64,000 nt of DNA, taken from contig NZ_SACO01000004.1 of the NCBI RefSeq assembly GCF_004005905.1, forward strand, positions 310,001 through 374,000, given 5' to 3'. This document shows positions 44,653 through 53,259 of the stretch, piece by piece (the first letter of the stretch is position 1; each line of letters starts with the position of its first letter). Origin of the DNA: Novosphingobium umbonatum (lineage in GTDB: Bacteria; Pseudomonadota; Alphaproteobacteria; Sphingomonadales; Sphingomonadaceae). A program made the position numbers and the translations under genes. The notes beneath the pieces were generated by a model. That model was not told the origin of the DNA, made no database searches, and saw nothing but the letters and a program-made list of their open reading frames with translations.

Positions 44653-47358
44653 TTACCGACAGTTGCGGCCGCGAACGCACGGCCGCAACATCGGGGCGGG
44701 CTGATGGGCGACAAATCCAGTTGCCGGATTGCCCCAAATGCCATCGGCCAAACGCTGCTCCAATTGGCGCAGGGACGCCACCAGCACCTCGCCCGAAAAG
44801 CCGCAATGGCCCGCCTGCGCCAACCACAATGTGCTGAACATGGCCGGATCAGCCGCCTCCTGATAGGCACGCTGCAATGAAGGCGATGTAGCCCCGTCGC
44901 CTATCGCCTGCACGGACAGCAAGGGCACCATCGGGCGGGCATTGGGCGTATAATGCTCCATCATATAGCGTACCGCCGCAGGCTTGGCGCTCACCCGCGC
45001 TCCCCCGTTCAGTCGCGCCAGATCAGCCTTCAGATCCAGCCCCGCCTTGGCATAAAGCGCCTCGACAAAGGCGCGACGGCCCGACAGCGCCAGTTGGGCG
45101 GTATAATCGACGCCCTTGTTCCACGAAAAGGCGCCGCCCGCGCGCTGCTCCTGATCCACACGCGGCAGGAATGTGCCAAAGGTGAAGGAAGCGCCGATTT
45201 CATCCACCTGCGCTTCAACATCCCCCTGCGCAGGGCGCGGGCTGTCCCGCCGCGTCCAGCCCGGAATGCCCGACAACACGCCCGCCAGCGCCAGACGCGC
45301 GCGCCCTTGCGCCGTGGCAAGCGCTGCCTGCACCACGCTTTCGGCCCTCTGGCCATTGGCCCTGTCATCGCTAACGCCCGTCAATTGCAGGCCCGCATCT
45401 CGGCCCAGCAATTGCTGCAAGGCATAGGCGCCATCCAGCGCCATATTCATCATGCCGACTGCACCCCCGATCGATGGGCAAAAGGCAATCGCCCCATCGA
45501 CTACGGGCCGCCCCTGTTCGGCCAGCGCCGTGGTCACCAATCCGCCCATGGAATTGCCCCATGCGATGGTGGTTTTGGGCTTGCCATAGGTCTTGGCAAA
45601 GGCGGCAATCGCTTGGGTCTGGGCTGGAACCGCCTCGGCCAAGGACCAACCCGCCGCGCCATAATCGCTGGCAAGCAGGGCATAGCCTTTCTCCAGCAGC
45701 AAGGGTTTGGCATTGGCGGGCGCCAGTTCGGGCGCGCCCAGTTTCGCCGAATAGCCACGGCCCCAGACCAGCAAAGTGCCGTTCCAGTTGGCAGGGACTT
45801 CAGAGGCCCATTTGGCCCCATTGTTCAACACGCCTTCCGCCGAGGCAGGCCCATCCCCACGCGACGGTCCAAAGGCCTGATCGGCATAGCGTCTTGCGGC
45901 GCGCTTTTCCTCGGCGGCATCGGCGGCGAGCAGCCAGCGCTCTCTCACCAGACTATCCACCCGCGCATCAAACCTGGCCAGATAGTCGCCCCGCCCGCCC
46001 GGATAGGTCTGGGCGATCAGAGAGGCATCCACCGGCAGGCGCTTCAAATTGCGGCGCGGCACTTTGCCGCCACAGGCGCTGGCTTGCGCCTCGCCATAGC
46101 GGACCAGCGGCACATCCAGCTGCGCCACGCGAATGCCGCCCAGCGGATTGCCGAAAGCATCACGGGCATAATCCTTGCCCACCACCTGCATCCTTGACGC
46201 GCGCGGGGCAGGCAGACCTTCGCTCACCCAGCGGTCCAGATTGACCAGCGCCGCCTGCGCCACATCGCGCATCGGGCTGTCGGTATCCTCCACCGAACAC
46301 ACCGGCACCGGCTCCACGCCGCCATGGCGACGGTCCAGCAATTGCCATGTCGAGGGACGGACCTGCCCGCTCACCCCGCTGTCGCCATGGCTGACCCCGC
46401 CCAGTTCATAGATACGATAGCCGCCCTTGGCCGCATCGCTCTCCTCGCGCAGGGGATAGATATTGGTGATCGCCTCCATCTCGCTGGTCAATTCGATCAC
46501 CGGAGAGTCGATCACGCGCAGCTTTTGCTCATGGCGGTTTTTCACCGGATCGGTGGAGTTAAGCGGCACATGGCCCGCATCCACAGCCCCCGCCGAAATG
46601 CCGATCAGATAGCCATCGATCACCGGCGAACCATCCCGACGCCGATAAAGATCATGGAATCCGAAATTGATCCAGCTGCGCCACTGGCTGCCCAGAAAGG
46701 ACCAGCCCGATCCATAGACCCGCCGCACTTTCCAGCCCGCCAAGGGGCTCCCCTTTGCCGGATCGCGCAAGGCGCTGGTGATCTGGCCGATAATATCCCA
46801 GCGGATGCCGTCATCTTTTGGGATGTTAAACGCGGCATAGCGCTTGGCATCAAACCATTGCGGCAGATCGGTGGTGGCCACCGGCACGGCAGGCGTGGAG
46901 GCCTTGCGGCTTGGCGCATCGCTGCCATTGATCGCCACGGCATAGACCGCGCCCGAACGCAGCACCAGACTGTCGATCCGGCCCCATTGGGTGCCCGCCA
47001 GATTGGGATGCTGTAGCGCGAAATGGACGATGCCGTTGAACCTTTTGGGATCACGCGGGCGGATGAGAACGATGCGGGTGTGATAGGGCACTTGCCCCTG
47101 CCGGACGGCCAGACTGCCATCCTCTTTCTCGCCATAGATCGCGCCGGTGCCGGACACGAAATATTCCTCCTGCACATAGCCAGCACGGGCCAAGGCCTGC
47201 GCCTCTTTCGTGCCCTCCAGCACCAAGGGGGCAAAAATCCTGGACTTTGCGGTTTGGGCGATAGGGGCGCTCCAGTGGAGGGGCTGGGCAGCGGCGGGAG
47301 CGGCCATAAGGACCGATGCCATAAGAACTGATGAAGGCAGGGCGAAACGGATCGACAT
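44653..47358 (-). CDS. Tandem alpha/beta hydrolase fusion, exported (901 residues)
   Basis: Start at 47358 gives the signal peptide FALPSSVLMASVLMAAPAAAQ, with GCAGGA upstream. Residues about 25-460 match the alpha/beta hydrolase domain family of roughly 450 residues (PRDPKRFNGIVHF, SGWSFLGSQ, nucleophile-like GISAG). Residues about 480-901 are a second hydrolase with WNGTLLVWGRGY, AWGNSMGGLV (nucleophile) and AGHCGFSG (His). Both halves keep a GxSxG-type elbow, so it is a fusion rather than a decayed copy. It follows the CocE/NonD gene after an intervening terminator-like hairpin. Probably an exported two-step esterase; substrates unknown. Confidence 0.78.
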   Translation of the reverse strand: MSIRFALPSSVLMASVLMAAPAAAQPLHWSAPIAQTAKSRIFAPLVLEGTKEAQALARAGYVQEEYFVSGTGAIYGEKEDGSLAVRQGQVPYHTRIVLIRPRDPKRFNGIVHFALQHPNLAGTQWGRIDSLVLRSGAVYAVAINGSDAPSRKASTPAVPVATTDLPQWFDAKRYAAFNIPKDDGIRWDIIGQITSALRDPAKGSPLAGWKVRRVYGSGWSFLGSQWRSWINFGFHDLYRRRDGSPVIDGYLIGISAGAVDAGHVPLNSTDPVKNRHEQKLRVIDSPVIELTSEMEAITNIYPLREESDAAKGGYRIYELGGVSHGDSGVSGQVRPSTWQLLDRRHGGVEPVPVCSVEDTDSPMRDVAQAALVNLDRWVSEGLPAPRASRMQVVGKDYARDAFGNPLGGIRVAQLDVPLVRYGEAQASACGGKVPRRNLKRLPVDASLIAQTYPGGRGDYLARFDARVDSLVRERWLLAADAAEEKRAARRYADQAFGPSRGDGPASAEGVLNNGAKWASEVPANWNGTLLVWGRGYSAKLGAPELAPANAKPLLLEKGYALLASDYGAAGWSLAEAVPAQTQAIAAFAKTYGKPKTTIAWGNSMGGLVTTALAEQGRPVVDGAIAFCPSIGGAVGMMNMALDGAYALQQLLGRDAGLQLTGVSDDRANGQRAESVVQAALATAQGRARLALAGVLSGIPGWTRRDSPRPAQGDVEAQVDEIGASFTFGTFLPRVDQEQRAGGAFSWNKGVDYTAQLALSGRRAFVEALYAKAGLDLKADLARLNGGARVSAKPAAVRYMMEHYTPNARPMVPLLSVQAIGDGATSPSLQRAYQEAADPAMFSTLWLAQAGHCGFSGEVLVASLRQLEQRLADGIWGNPATGFVAHQPAPMLRPCVRGRNCR
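44662..44689. other. 10-bp GC-rich hairpin at a convergent gene end
   Basis: GTTGCGGCCG, an 8-nt loop, CGGCCGCAAC. It lies inside the last codons of the tandem hydrolase gene and just past the stop of the convergent alpha/beta hydrolase. No T-run on either side, so terminator function is uncertain. Confidence 0.35.
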
Positions 47359-47371
47359 GGGATTTTCCTGC

Positions 47372-47409
47372 AAAGAAAAGGGGGCCGGATGCCTTGCGCT
47401 CCGGCCCCC
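47372..47409 (-). terminator. Terminator or attenuator between two hydrolase genes
   Basis: On the minus strand GGGGGCCGGA, a 10-nt loop, TCCGGCCCCC, then TTTTCTTT. It begins 8 nt beyond the CocE/NonD stop codon and ends just upstream of the ribosome-binding site of the tandem hydrolase gene. Confidence 0.8.
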
Positions 47410-47417
47410 GAATGGCA

Positions 47418-49187
47418 TCAGGGTTTGACGATAGGCAGGCTGACGCGGGAGGGATGGTCACCGTCGCTGATCAGACTGATTGTCGCGGGCTGGGCATTGG
47501 CGTTGCGCGCCCTTTCGCGGTGGTCCGAACCGGTAAAGGTGAACTGGATGCGATGCCCCTTGGCCCAGACATAGGAGGTGGGCATCAGGTCAAATTGCAA
47601 ACGCACCGGCTCGCCCGGTTTCAACCATTGCACATCCTCGGCATAGGCGCGGTGCCATGGCAGGCCCGGCAAGGCCCAAGGCGCCTTGTCGAGCTTGCGC
47701 AAGGAGGCCTTGAGCCGCCCTTCGGTCACCACTTTCACGCTGCCGTCGGGCGCCACATCCTCCAGCAACAGAAAGAGATTGGCGTCGCGCGTATCACTGG
47801 CGATCCAGATATCGGCCAGCCCATGACCACTAACCTCCACCGGCGCGGGCAAAGGCTTGCCCGATAGCGAGAGCCCCTTGCCCGCCAGATGGCAAGGTTG
47901 CACGGTCGATCCCGAACCACCCTCGGGGCATGCGATGGTGTAATCCACCGCAAAGCTGGCCTTAAACGGGGACGGTTTGACCGCGCCCATCACCAAGCCC
48001 TTGGGCGTCAGGGCAAAATCGGTCTGGCTGGCTTGCGGCAATGGCCATTGCGAGGCGCTACGCCATTCGCCACCCTGACCGTTCAACGCGCCCACCGTGT
48101 AATAATGGATCGGCGGATCGCGGTCGATGCCGGTATCGATCCCCTTCAAATGGCGGTCAAAGAAGCGGTGCGCCTCCTCCACCAAAGCAAAGCCGTCATT
48201 CTGGCAATGCAGCCAATCGCCGATCAGAATGCGGGTGCCGGGAATGTTGAGGAAGGTAATCAGGCCTGAATCGCGCAATTCATCGCGCCACCCGCCCACG
48301 ACATAGAGCGCCGTGCCCGAACGCCGCATCTGGTTGGCATAGGAGGATGCACTGCCCTCGCTCCAGAAGGTGCTTTGCACGCTAGGCGCCCAACTGTCGC
48401 GGTAGGGCAGCGATTTCCAAAGCTCGAACAAAGGCGTGGCGCGCTGATGTTCTTCAGCCGCCTTGCGCAACAGAACCTTGCCCTCATCGCCCGTGATCGG
48501 GGTGATCGCCATATCCTGCTCGATGCTGCGGGTAGGGCCGGTGCCCCATTGCGCAAAAATGCCCCCGCGCCGCATCGCGTCATATTTGTTCCAGCTGAAA
48601 CATCCCGCAAACACCGCCTTGAGATGCGGATTGCCCCCTGTCATCGCATGGACCGCCGCATCGCCCGTGTTTGAACAGCCATATTGCCCGACGATCCCGT
48701 TGGACCAAGGCTGGGTGGCCAACCAGTCGATCATCTCATAGGCATCGGCATCCTCATTGCGCTCGTGATAACCGCGCATCGTGCCAAAGCTTTGCCCGTT
48801 GCCGCGCCGCGCGACCTGCACCACCACATAGCCATAATCGGTCAATTGCGGGATCGAGCGGAAGCCCGCAGCGCGCGGGCCGGTGCCATCGGCGGCCTCT
48901 TGCGTGGCAGACAAACTATGGTGCCAGATGACGGGAAAGCGCCCTTCGGCCGCTTTGCCATCCACCGCAGGCCGCGCCACGGTTACCGCCAAACGCGTAC
49001 CATCGCGCATCCGCACATAGAAACTCTGCTGGACCTGCCCAGTATAGGCCTTGGGCGGTTGATATTGGCCAAAGCTGGATGGAGCGATGGCCGCGGCCAG
49101 CGCCACAGGGGCAGGCTCGGCCCCCATGGCAAGGCCCGCGCCAGACACACCCAACATCAAAGCCGCCGCCAACAGACGCGCGCGCAT
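47418..49187 (-). CDS. CocE/NonD family hydrolase, exported
   Basis: 589 residues with a signal peptide (MRARLLAAALMLGVSGAGLA) and start overlapping the receptor stop as TGATG. Typical layout: hydrolase core with MRDGTRLAVTVARP, the nucleophile in YGCSNTG, the helical insertion, the catalytic Asp/His region IGDWLHC, and a C-terminal jelly-roll from about residue 400 (HGLADIWIASDTRDANLFLLLEDV, HRIQFTFTGSDH). Family members hydrolyse cocaine-type esters, acyl-amino acid esters or glutaryl amides. It is coupled to a TonB-dependent receptor, implying that the receptor's cargo is an ester or amide cleaved outside the inner membrane. Confidence 0.9.
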   Translation of the reverse strand: MRARLLAAALMLGVSGAGLAMGAEPAPVALAAAIAPSSFGQYQPPKAYTGQVQQSFYVRMRDGTRLAVTVARPAVDGKAAEGRFPVIWHHSLSATQEAADGTGPRAAGFRSIPQLTDYGYVVVQVARRGNGQSFGTMRGYHERNEDADAYEMIDWLATQPWSNGIVGQYGCSNTGDAAVHAMTGGNPHLKAVFAGCFSWNKYDAMRRGGIFAQWGTGPTRSIEQDMAITPITGDEGKVLLRKAAEEHQRATPLFELWKSLPYRDSWAPSVQSTFWSEGSASSYANQMRRSGTALYVVGGWRDELRDSGLITFLNIPGTRILIGDWLHCQNDGFALVEEAHRFFDRHLKGIDTGIDRDPPIHYYTVGALNGQGGEWRSASQWPLPQASQTDFALTPKGLVMGAVKPSPFKASFAVDYTIACPEGGSGSTVQPCHLAGKGLSLSGKPLPAPVEVSGHGLADIWIASDTRDANLFLLLEDVAPDGSVKVVTEGRLKASLRKLDKAPWALPGLPWHRAYAEDVQWLKPGEPVRLQFDLMPTSYVWAKGHRIQFTFTGSDHRERARNANAQPATISLISDGDHPSRVSLPIVKP

Positions 49188-51832
49188 CAGAACTTCTTCC
49201 GCGCGCTGACCGCCATCAGGCGACCGATGGGATCAGAAGCGGTCGCATCAAAGCCGCCGCTGCCATTCGAGCTGGGCGCGATATTCACATAGGGCGGCTT
49301 GATGTTGAACATATTGCGCATTTCAAAGCTGAGCGTGAAGGGATTGGCGGCCTCGCCCACTTTGAAAGTGACCACCGCATCCACCGGCGTATAGCTTTTG
49401 ACCGCCTGCGGGGTGCTGATCGCATTGTTGGTATAGCCGCCCACATGAGTGGTGCGCAGCGTCAGGCCCCAACGGTCCTTTTCCCAATTCACGCTGGCGC
49501 GGGCGCGGAATTTCAACGGTTGAAAAATATTGTTCAACTGGCTGATAAAGGGCGCATTGGGTGCCTGCTGCGTCTTGTATCCCAGAAAATAGCTGCCGCT
49601 GGCCGAGAGGGTAAAGCGGCCCAGCTTTTCGGTATCCAGCACATGCGAAGCGGTGAAATCGAGGCCGCGCGTGATCGAGCGGCCCAAATTCTGGCTGCGC
49701 CCGTCGACAAACAGCGTGATATTGGACGGATTGCCGCCGGGGAAGGCGCCCGATACCGCCATGCCACCGGCCACATATTGCGCGGCCAAAGCGCCCGCAG
49801 TCGCCCCCTGTACGATCACGCCCGTGCCATCATATTGCGACAGCCGCGTCAGCACCGCCAGATCGGACAACAGGCCAATCACCTGATTTTTATAGTCCAC
49901 GTTGAAATAGGTCAGCGACAATTTGGTCCGGCGCGTAGGCTGGAAATCGGCGCCCACCGACCATGTGCTGGCGGTTTCGGGCTTCAGGTTGAGATTGCCA
50001 CCCGACAGCGCCACACCCACGATCGGCGAACCGCCGGTCGGGTTCTGATAGGACTGCACATAAAGCTGGCTGGTATTGCCGTAAAGCTGGGTCAGGGTCG
50101 GCGCACGGAAAGAGGTGCCATAGGAACCGCGCAGGGTCAGTTCATCCACCGGCTTCCAGTTAATCCCCAGCTTGGGGTTGGTCGTGCTGCCCACATCGGA
50201 ATATTTGTCATAACGCACCGCCGCATCAATATCGAGCTTGCGGAACAGGGGGATGGCATTGTCATTGCCAAACACCGGAATGACAATTTCCGCATAGCCG
50301 GAATCCACCCGCCGACCGGGGTTGCTCCAGGTAAAGGCCACCCCCGGATTGCCGCGCGCCTGCCCCAGCGACACGTTGAACTCCTGCGCTTCATAGCCCA
50401 TCGCCAGCTTCACCTGACCCGCAGGCAGATTGAACAGCGGACCATTGAGACGGGCTTCATAGCCGACAAAATGGCCGATCGTGGGGGCGTAAAACACCTG
50501 ATTGAAAATGCCCGCCAGCGTGGCTGCCGAAGTCCGGTTCAGACCATAGGGATCAAAGGCCGTCGCCACATTGTTGCTGGCCAGCGCGGCGGCCAAAGCG
50601 GTGTTGTTGATGCCCTTGGTGCTGATCGAAATGTCATAGGTGCGACCCTTGCCGATCAAGGCTTCGAACTGCCAGCTCTTGGGCAGTTTCACCTTCACAC
50701 CCGGCGTGATCTGCCAGCTTTCCGAATGGCCCCAGCTTTTGTTATTCGCCACGTCACCGGCAAAATTATAGCCCAGCGTATAGCTGGAACCGGTAAAGCC
50801 GGTGGGGGCGACATAGAAAGCATTGGTGCTGGGCACGGTCAGATTGGCATTGGTGGCGCCGGGCATGCGCTCAAAGGCGCGATAGGAATAGAAGCCGTCG
50901 ACAAACAGTTCCAGCCAGTCGGTCGCCTGAAAATTGCCGGTCATATTGGCGGAATCATAGCGCTGCTTGGGGATCAGATCCTGCCCCTGCAGGTCGTTGC
51001 ATTTGTTGCTGGTGCCAGCGGTCAATTGCGAGGCATTGGTCAAACCCGCCGCCGGAAGCGCATAATTCACCCCCCCTGCGGTGATCGTGCCGATGCGGCA
51101 TTTGGTGACCGAATAATCATTGCCACCCGACGAGGTCTGGTTCGAGCGGAAGAAGGGACGATCGTCACCGCTCAGGTTCGATTTGTCGACATGTTCATAG
51201 GCGAACATCACCTGCCCACGCGAGAATTTGCGACCATAGGCTGCCCCCACCATGGTTTCGTGATAGGCGCCGTCATAGGAAATCCCGCCGCGCGCAGTCA
51301 TCTCCAGCCCGTTCAAATGGCGACGCGGGATCAGATTGACCACGCCCGCCACCGCATCCGAACCATAGATGGCAGAGGCCCCGTCAGCCACCACTTCAAC
51401 CCGTTCCACGCCCAAAGTCGGCAGGGTGGATGGATCGATCGAGCGGCTGTTGTTGGTGACGCGATGGCCGTCGACAATGATCAAGGTCGCATTGGGGCCA
51501 ATGCCGCGCAGGTTGATCGAGTTGGAATAGACAATATTGCCCGCACCGCCCGATTGCCCGCGCGAGCTTTCCGACACGCCCAGATCGAACACCTGCGGCA
51601 ATTCCTTGATCGCACGGTCCAGCGTGACGCGGCCGGTGGAGGCAATGTCGGCATTGCTCATGGCGGTGACGGTCGAACCAATCGGCGCCTCGATCCGCAG
51701 ACGGCTGCCAGTGACGATAATTGCGGCCTCAGGCGGCGTGGGGGCCTGCTGCGCCATGGCGGCAGGCGCAATCAGGCCCAGAGCAAGGGCCGAGCCCGAC
51801 AGAATCTGGGCGCGGAACAGCGAAAATTTCAT
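49187..51832 (-). CDS. TonB-dependent receptor (paralogue of the one at 38709-41318)
   Basis: 881 residues, GGGAGG before the start. Signal peptide ends near APAAMAQ; TonB-box-like AIIVTGSRLRIEAPIGSTV; plug with LDRAIKELPQVFDLG, NLRGIGPNATLIIVDGHRVTNN, ERVEVVADGASAIYGSDAVAGVVN. The same extracellular pattern GTITAGGVNYALP-TSNKC with cysteines appears as in the other paralogue. Barrel ends in SARKKF. Its TGA overlaps the CocE/NonD ATG. An operator with the shared TGCAA-N4-TTGCA symmetry sits 15 nt before the start. Likely cargo is an aromatic or aliphatic ester, by analogy. Confidence 0.93.
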   Translation of the reverse strand: MKFSLFRAQILSGSALALGLIAPAAMAQQAPTPPEAAIIVTGSRLRIEAPIGSTVTAMSNADIASTGRVTLDRAIKELPQVFDLGVSESSRGQSGGAGNIVYSNSINLRGIGPNATLIIVDGHRVTNNSRSIDPSTLPTLGVERVEVVADGASAIYGSDAVAGVVNLIPRRHLNGLEMTARGGISYDGAYHETMVGAAYGRKFSRGQVMFAYEHVDKSNLSGDDRPFFRSNQTSSGGNDYSVTKCRIGTITAGGVNYALPAAGLTNASQLTAGTSNKCNDLQGQDLIPKQRYDSANMTGNFQATDWLELFVDGFYSYRAFERMPGATNANLTVPSTNAFYVAPTGFTGSSYTLGYNFAGDVANNKSWGHSESWQITPGVKVKLPKSWQFEALIGKGRTYDISISTKGINNTALAAALASNNVATAFDPYGLNRTSAATLAGIFNQVFYAPTIGHFVGYEARLNGPLFNLPAGQVKLAMGYEAQEFNVSLGQARGNPGVAFTWSNPGRRVDSGYAEIVIPVFGNDNAIPLFRKLDIDAAVRYDKYSDVGSTTNPKLGINWKPVDELTLRGSYGTSFRAPTLTQLYGNTSQLYVQSYQNPTGGSPIVGVALSGGNLNLKPETASTWSVGADFQPTRRTKLSLTYFNVDYKNQVIGLLSDLAVLTRLSQYDGTGVIVQGATAGALAAQYVAGGMAVSGAFPGGNPSNITLFVDGRSQNLGRSITRGLDFTASHVLDTEKLGRFTLSASGSYFLGYKTQQAPNAPFISQLNNIFQPLKFRARASVNWEKDRWGLTLRTTHVGGYTNNAISTPQAVKSYTPVDAVVTFKVGEAANPFTLSFEMRNMFNIKPPYVNIAPSSNGSGGFDATASDPIGRLMAVSARKKF

Positions 51833-51846
51833 GGCATCCTCCCGGT

Positions 51847-51860
51847 TGCAAGCGTTTGCA
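51847..51860. promoter_or_regulatory. TGCAA-N4-TTGCA operator before the TonB-dependent receptor/CocE operon
   Basis: TGCAAGCGTTTGCA, minus-strand TGCAAACGCTTGCA, 15 nt from the receptor start and next to its ribosome-binding site, so binding would block elongation or initiation. Rest of the 226-nt gap to the MarR gene shows nothing I can name. Confidence 0.7.
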
Positions 51861-52058
51861 CAGATGCATTCAGCTTCGGGCTCGCATGAAAATCGCCAAT
51901 TGCCGCAAGAAAGCTTTGCGCAGAAATGGCCACCACACCCTCACCCTTGTTTCGATAGCCGGATTCGGTCTTATCGACTGAAGCATCGCCTCAATGGGGT
52001 GAGAATGCGGAAATTGGTGGAATGAGTCAACTATCTAATTTTCACTCAATGGAGACAG

Positions 52059-52598
52059 TCATCCATTGTCCTCCGCCACACAGACCGCATACATCCGGTC
52101 GAGCAATTCGCTGAGCAGCATCAATTCGGCCGGAGAAAGCTGATGCAAAACAGCGTTTTCCGTTTCCGACACGACCGAGAAAATAGCGTCCAGCTCCCGC
52201 TCGCCCGCCTCGGTAATATACAGGGCATGGCGGCGGCGATCAGTGGGCGAACGCTTGCGCTGGGCCCAGCCCCGCTTTTCCAGATCATCGATCAATGTCA
52301 CCGTAACCGACTTATCCATCGCGATTTCCCGCGACAATTGCGCCTGCGAAATACCCGGATTCGCGGAAATCAGGGCCAAAGAGGAAAAGACCCCCGACCG
52401 CAGCCCCCTTTCCGCCGTGGCATTGGCAAAGTCGCGGGATAATTGATTTTGCACGCGACGCAGGCGGAAGCCGACATAATTGCCCAACCGCCCCAATTTC
52501 ACCCCGCCAAGCCCTTCCGCATCGGCATTGCGGGCATTTTCAACAGGGGTGGGATCGGATTTTGCCATGGGATTCAGATTTTCCAAATTGGTTGACAT
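52059..52598 (-). CDS. MarR-family transcriptional regulator
   Basis: 179 residues from MSTNLENLN; a TTG at 52604 and an ATG at 52568 are alternatives, and no strong ribosome-binding site decides. The winged helix is around residues 60-140: LALISANPGISQAQLSREIAMDKSVTVTLIDDLEKRGWAQRKRSPTDRRRHALYITEAG, with the DRRRHAL wing. MarR dimers often respond to aromatic acids or their CoA esters. It is divergent from the TRAP/CoA-transferase operon, and a palindrome in the gap overlaps that operon's -35 hexamer, so it is the likely repressor. Confidence 0.9.
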   Translation of the reverse strand: MSTNLENLNPMAKSDPTPVENARNADAEGLGGVKLGRLGNYVGFRLRRVQNQLSRDFANATAERGLRSGVFSSLALISANPGISQAQLSREIAMDKSVTVTLIDDLEKRGWAQRKRSPTDRRRHALYITEAGERELDAIFSVVSETENAVLHQLSPAELMLLSELLDRMYAVCVAEDNG

Positions 52599-52605
52599 TA
52601 TCAAC
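52591..52605. promoter_or_regulatory. MarR-type palindrome overlapping a TTGACA -35 element
   Basis: GTTGACATTATCAAC is a 15-bp palindrome (GTTGA-N5-TCAAC). It contains TTGACA at 52592-52597, a consensus -35 for the rightward TRAP operon; TAGCAT after 16 nt or TATAGC after 14 nt would be the -10. It also covers the MarR gene start, so one site could repress both directions. Confidence 0.55.
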
Positions 52606-52755
52606 GGTTGTTATAGCATACGATATTGAAGCTACCGGCATTAGACCCCGCCTTGCATGGCCTGTCAACGCCGGAGCCCGCAAAGACAATCGGCAAGGCT
52701 GGCCCCGTTCCATAGCGGATAATTGCAAGACGGGACCGGCTCGGGAGAGACATGG

Positions 52756-53259
52756 ATGAGACCAGCGGAGGAAACGAAGCGGCCCGAATCAGGCGCAAGA
52801 CGCCTGCTGCGCAACGCTGCCTATGCGATGGGCGCGACAGGGCTTGGCCTTGGCGCGGCATCGGACGGGATAGCGGTGGCCGGACGCCATTTGGGTCTGC
52901 ATCTGCTGGGCTCGATCGAAATCACCCAAGGCGCCATCGTGCTATTGGGCGCGGGCGGGATGCTCTACGCCACTTTGGAGGGCCATCACGCCAGCGTGCA
53001 TATGGTCACCCAGCGCCTTTCCCAGGCCACCAGCGCCCGTTTGGCGCGGGTAATGGCTGGCGTCAGCGCGCTGGTGTTTCTGGCCATCGCAGCGGGCTCG
53101 ATCTGGCTAGGGGCGGAAATGTGGGGCGGGTTTGAACAGACCGAGCTGCTGCATATCCCCATCCGCTGGCTACGCGCGCTGTGGGAAATGGTCGCTCTGG
53201 CCATTGCCGCCCTGTTCGCCCGCCAAGCGCTGTTTGGAAATGCAGGAGAACAGCCATGA
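52756..53259 (+). CDS. TRAP transporter small membrane subunit (DctQ type)
   Basis: 167 residues. GGGAGAG precedes ATG 52756. Four membrane helices are visible (AMGATGLGLGAASDGIAVAG, TQGAIVLLGAGGMLYATL, MAGVSALVFLAIAAGSIWLG, LWEMVALAIAALFARQALFG), the layout of DctQ. With the DctM and DctP genes after it, it forms a sodium- or proton-driven uptake system for an organic acid. Its stop overlaps the next start as ATGA. Confidence 0.85.
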   Translation: MRPAEETKRPESGARRLLRNAAYAMGATGLGLGAASDGIAVAGRHLGLHLLGSIEITQGAIVLLGAGGMLYATLEGHHASVHMVTQRLSQATSARLARVMAGVSALVFLAIAAGSIWLGAEMWGGFEQTELLHIPIRWLRALWEMVALAIAALFARQALFGNAGEQP

